From Roseomonas sp. (GTDB taxonomy: Bacteria; Pseudomonadota; Alphaproteobacteria; Acetobacterales; Acetobacteraceae): 8,944 bases of DNA. The translations under genes and the position numbers were made by a program. Shown here piece after piece: positions 6,770 through 8,944 of this stretch (the stretch's first letter is position 1; each line of letters starts with the position of its first letter). Location: the NCBI GenBank assembly GCA_020249415.1, contig JADCFR010000420.1:1-8944 (forward strand). Direction: 5' to 3'. The notes under the pieces were generated by a model. The model was not told where the DNA came from, searched no databases, and saw only the letters and a program-made list of their open reading frames with translations.

Positions 6770-7153
6770 TCAAGCCTTCCCCGGCGGGATATCGCACTCG
6801 GTCAGCATCAGCCGGGTCACACGCCCCTTCTGCCGCAGATGTGTTTCCAAAACCTCATCAATATCGGCTTTCGTTTCGATTTTATACCAAATGCCCTCGG
6901 GGTAGATCACCATGGTCGGCCCGAACTCGCAGCGATACAGGCAGCCGGCCATATTCAACCGCACCCCGGCCAGACCCAACTCCTTGGCGCGTGCCTTCAT
7001 ATAATCACGCAAACTTTCACTACCGCGCGCGGCGCAGGAGCCGCGCTTATGCCCATCAGGCCGCCGATTGCAGCAGACGAAGACATGCGCCTGAAAATAA
7101 AGCGGTGGATCAGCCACCCCTTGCGCCTCGGCTTTCACCTCATCCATGGGCAT
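6770..7153 (-). CDS. Thioredoxin-fold [2Fe-2S] ferredoxin
   Basis: This 127-residue protein matches the thioredoxin-like [2Fe-2S] ferredoxins (Shethna or Aquifex Fd type, also seen as the NuoE C-terminal fold). HVFVCCNRR (23-31) opens the domain. Likely cluster ligands are C27 (or C28), C40, C71 and C75. The 13-residue and 4-residue spacings equal those of the Aquifex aeolicus protein as I recall it. GCLYRCEFGPTMVIYPEG (70-87) is the diagnostic block. No signal peptide is seen; it is probably a cytoplasmic electron carrier with unknown partners. The ATG at 7153 is given; the ATG two codons later (7147) has better spacing from a G-run at 7160-7155 and may be the true start. It is the first minus-strand gene before mnmE, 27 nt away, and probably shares its transcript. 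Confidence 0.88.
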   Translation of the reverse strand: MPMDEVKAEAQGVADPPLYFQAHVFVCCNRRPDGHKRGSCAARGSESLRDYMKARAKELGLAGVRLNMAGCLYRCEFGPTMVIYPEGIWYKIETKADIDEVLETHLRQKGRVTRLMLTECDIPPGKA

Positions 7154-7206
7154 TCCCCCCGCAAATCATCAACAAACACGCCACCGCTTGACGCTTCTCA
7201 GCCATA
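7154..7206. promoter_or_regulatory. Short divergent intergenic region
   Basis: These 53 bases separate the ferredoxin-mnmE-par block (minus) from the methyltransferase-oxidoreductase pair (plus), so promoters for both directions should lie in or near here. On the plus strand TTGACG (7188-7193) is a good -35 match, but no convincing -10 sits 16-18 nt downstream and CATAAT at 7203-7208 is too close. On the minus strand I see no clear promoter. Its role is inferred from position alone. Confidence 0.4.
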
Positions 7207-7716
7207 ATGCCACTTCGCCCCCGCGTCATGCCGCAACTTTCTCTCCTAACCAATCTAGGCGATCTCACCATCTCGGAAGATGATGGCGCCATCGTCGCGC
7301 TTGATTGGGGTCGCGGGCGAGATCAGGCAGAAACCCCCCTGCTCCGCCGCGCCCGGGATCAGCTACAGGATTATTTCGACGGCAAGCGCCTGACCTTCGA
7401 CCTGCCCCTGGCACCCCATGGTTCTGCCTTCCAAAAACGCGTCTGGGCAGCGCTTTGCGCCATCCCGCCCGGCGAGACCCGAAGCTATGCCGATATCGCC
7501 CGCGCCATCGGTTCCGCCCCCCGCGCGGTCGGCGGGGCCAATGGCGCCAACCCCATTCCCATCGTCATTCCCTGCCACCGTGTGGTGGCAGCAGATGGAT
7601 CGCTCGGCGGCTATTCCGGCGGCGAAGGACCGGCTACAAAGCGCTTTCTTTTGGACCTTGAAAGCCGAGCGCTTCTTCTCCCTCTCAACCCCCCGGCGCC
7701 CCGTAAGCGCCCCTGA
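7207..7716 (+). CDS. ogt: Methylated-DNA--[protein]-cysteine S-methyltransferase
   Basis: The 169-residue product is a suicide repair protein that transfers an alkyl group from O6-methylguanine (and O4-methylthymine) to its own cysteine. An N-terminal domain (about 10-65) is followed by the DNA-binding/catalytic domain: FQKRVWAALCAIPPGETRSY (75-94), RAVGGANGANP (106-116) with the likely arginine finger R106, and IPCHRVV (121-127) with acceptor Cys123. GGYSGG (134-139) closes the active site. The tail after residue 156 is proline-rich and basic. It lacks the Ada N-terminal domain, so it is an Ogt/MGMT-type enzyme. The ATG at 7207 has no Shine-Dalgarno; an in-frame ATG at 7228 would remove seven non-conserved residues and is equally possible. 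The stop overlaps the next start by one base. Confidence 0.94.
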   Translation: MPLRPRVMPQLSLLTNLGDLTISEDDGAIVALDWGRGRDQAETPLLRRARDQLQDYFDGKRLTFDLPLAPHGSAFQKRVWAALCAIPPGETRSYADIARAIGSAPRAVGGANGANPIPIVIPCHRVVAADGSLGGYSGGEGPATKRFLLDLESRALLLPLNPPAPRKRP

Positions 7717-8702
7717 TGGATACCCCCATGAATCACGCCATCCGCATCCATGAAACCGGCGGCCCGGAGAAAATGGTTTGGGAAGAAGTGCCCCTTCCCT
7801 CCCCCAAGCCCGGTGAGGCTTTGGTGCGCCATAAGGCCGTCGGCCTGAATTACATTGATGTTTATTTCCGTACCGGCCTCTACAAGGCGCCGAGCATGCC
7901 GGCCATCATTGGCATGGAAGCCTCGGGCATTGTGGAAGCGATTGGCGAAGGGGTTTCCGAGGTAAAGATCGGTGACCGTGTTGCCTACGCCACCGGGCCG
8001 ATTTGCGCCTATGCCGAAGCACGCGCCATCAAGGCAGATCGTCTCGTGAAAATGCCGGAGGCGATCAGCTTCGAACAAGGTGCGGCGATGATGTTGCAAG
8101 GCATGACCGCAGCCTTCCTGATCAAGAAATGCTACGCTGCCAAGGCGGGCCAGACCGTGCTGATCCATGCTGCTGCCGGCGGCGTTGGCCTTATCCTCAG
8201 CCAATGGGCGAAGCACCTTGGCTGCACGGTCATTGGCGTTGTCAGCACACCGGAAAAGGCCGCGCTCGTGAAGCAACACGGCGTGGACCACGCGCTGCTC
8301 ACCAGCGATGATATTCCCGCCCGCGTCAAGGACATCACCAAAGGTGCGATGCTGCCGGTTGTCTATGACAGCGTCGGCAAGGATAGTTTCCTCACCTCGC
8401 TCGATTGCCTTGCCCCCTACGGGCTGATGATTTCCTACGGCAATGCCTCCGGCCCAGTCGCCATCCCTGATCTTGGAATTTTGGCGGCCAAGGGCTCGCT
8501 CTATGTGACGCGCCCGACGCTCGCGACCTATACCGCCCAGCGTGACGATTTGGTGGCGCGCGCCAATGATTTGTTCGAGGTTGTGGCCTCCGGCGCCGTC
8601 AAGATCCGCGTCAATCAAAGCTATGCGCTGAAGGACGCGGCTTCTGCCCATATCGCGCTTGAAGCGCGCAAAACCACGGGCAGCACCATTCTCATTCCGT
8701 GA
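7716..8702 (+). CDS. qorA: NADPH:quinone oxidoreductase, zeta-crystallin type (MDR family)
   Basis: At 328 residues this is a full-length, zinc-free medium-chain reductase that uses NADPH to reduce quinones. Motifs in order: LNYIDVYFRTGLY (44-56), PAIIGMEASGIVEAIGEGV (62-80), IGDRVAY (85-91), and the nucleotide-binding HAAAGGVG (151-158). It ends GSTILIP like other Qor proteins. The zinc-binding cysteine cluster of alcohol dehydrogenases is absent. The ATG at 7716 overlaps the preceding stop (TGATG); an ATG four codons later (7728) starts MNHAIRIHETGG, closer to the usual family N-terminus. Overlap with the repair gene implies one transcript. A long antisense frame opposite it is a coding shadow. 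Transcription meets the oncoming acetyltransferase gene across an inverted repeat. Confidence 0.95.
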   Translation: MDTPMNHAIRIHETGGPEKMVWEEVPLPSPKPGEALVRHKAVGLNYIDVYFRTGLYKAPSMPAIIGMEASGIVEAIGEGVSEVKIGDRVAYATGPICAYAEARAIKADRLVKMPEAISFEQGAAMMLQGMTAAFLIKKCYAAKAGQTVLIHAAAGGVGLILSQWAKHLGCTVIGVVSTPEKAALVKQHGVDHALLTSDDIPARVKDITKGAMLPVVYDSVGKDSFLTSLDCLAPYGLMISYGNASGPVAIPDLGILAAKGSLYVTRPTLATYTAQRDDLVARANDLFEVVASGAVKIRVNQSYALKDAASAHIALEARKTTGSTILIP

Positions 8703-8709
8703 TGAATAA

Positions 8710-8745
8710 GGCTGGGCCTTGGCGGTGTTCCATCAAGGCCCAGCC
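8710..8745 (-). terminator. Perfect 12-bp inverted repeat between convergent genes
   Basis: GGCTGGGCCTTG (8710-8721) and CAAGGCCCAGCC (8734-8745) are exact reverse complements with a 12-nt loop. The repeat lies between the qorA stop (8702) and the stop of the oncoming acetyltransferase gene (8757). Read on the minus strand the stem is followed by TTATTCAT, moderately T-rich, which supports a rho-independent terminator for the acetyltransferase. Read on the plus strand no T-tract follows, so termination of qorA there is less certain. Confidence 0.75.
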
Positions 8746-8756
8746 CACCGCACCCA

Positions 8757-8944
8757 TTACCCAAAGCGCATCGCCAACAATTTATCTTGCGGGCGAACGT
8801 AATAGACATAGCGGTAGGCTTCCCGCATGCCGAGGCTTTGCTGCGCCGCGCAGGAAGCCTGATTGCTCGCGGCCACTTGTGCCCAAATCCAGCGCGCCCC
8901 TTGCGCTTGGGCCCAATGCGCCGCGGCGCGGGTGATGCGGGCCG
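8757..8944 (-). CDS. GNAT-family N-acetyltransferase (C-terminal part only)
   Basis: Sixty-one residues plus a TAA (8759-8757) are visible; the 5' part lies past the right edge. The reading frame gives AHWAQAQGARWIWAQVAASN, then a short helix, SLGMREAYRYVYYVRP and a tail ending MRFG. This is the typical C-terminal end of the GNAT fold: a helix, a beta strand with the AxNxxA-type segment, a helix, then the G-F/M-x-x-x-Y-x-Y-x-Y-R strand. GNAT enzymes move an acetyl group from acetyl-CoA to an amine; the acceptor cannot be told from this fragment. The Cys-Ala-Ala-Gln-Gln stretch replaces the more usual A-x-x-L-Y-x-x-x-G. It converges on qorA with 54 nt between stops. Confidence 0.75.
   Translation of the reverse strand, partial: ARITRAAAHWAQAQGARWIWAQVAASNQASCAAQQSLGMREAYRYVYYVRPQDKLLAMRFG

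Noticed and set aside
7611..8651. A 346-codon open frame on the minus strand opposite qorA
   Set aside because: It runs antisense to a strongly conserved oxidoreductase, has no recognisable domain and is rich in residues produced by the reverse complement of GC-rich coding sequence. It is a shadow frame.

Overview
The window looks like chromosomal core sequence from an alphaproteobacterium. The base composition is GC-rich (roughly 60% by eye). The gene order mnmE-mnmG-rsmG-parA-parB is the classic origin-proximal alphaproteobacterial arrangement, and two parS centromere sites of the usual sequence lie inside it. A Rhodospirillales/Acetobacteraceae-like member would fit, but that placement is a guess; no rRNA or other taxonomic marker is present.

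Layout. Positions 1-7153 are one co-directional block on the minus strand. Read in the direction of transcription it holds a thioredoxin-fold [2Fe-2S] ferredoxin (7153-6770), mnmE (6742-5417), mnmG (5398-3521), rsmG (3524-2937), parA (2950-2138), parB (2141-1284), an Lrp/AsnC-family regulator (1256-786), a SAF-domain protein resembling the sulfolactate sulfo-lyase alpha subunit (706-422) and the 5' part of its beta partner (416 to beyond the window edge). The plus strand holds a methylguanine-DNA methyltransferase (7207-7716) and an NADPH:quinone oxidoreductase (7716-8702), which overlap by one base. The last 190 bases carry the 3' end of a minus-strand GNAT acetyltransferase. It converges on the oxidoreductase across a perfect 12-bp inverted repeat that probably acts as a terminator.

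How the genes work together. MnmE and MnmG form the complex that modifies the wobble uridine of certain tRNAs. RsmG methylates 16S rRNA. ParA, ParB and parS segregate the replication origin. Gene junctions from mnmG to parB overlap (GTGA, 14 nt, ATGA), so translation is probably coupled. The lrp gene follows parB by 27 nt with no terminator. The suyAB-like pair has its own strong Shine-Dalgarno and a possible promoter/operator next to the lrp stop.

The most distinctive observation is the placement of the two parS sites. One is a perfect 16-bp palindrome that abuts the mnmE ATG. The other (perfect over 14 bp) contains both the mnmG stop and the rsmG GTG start. In each case parS occupies the position where a ribosome binding site would normally be. 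I see no clearly new multi-gene system, and no tRNA, rRNA, CRISPR array or insertion sequence.
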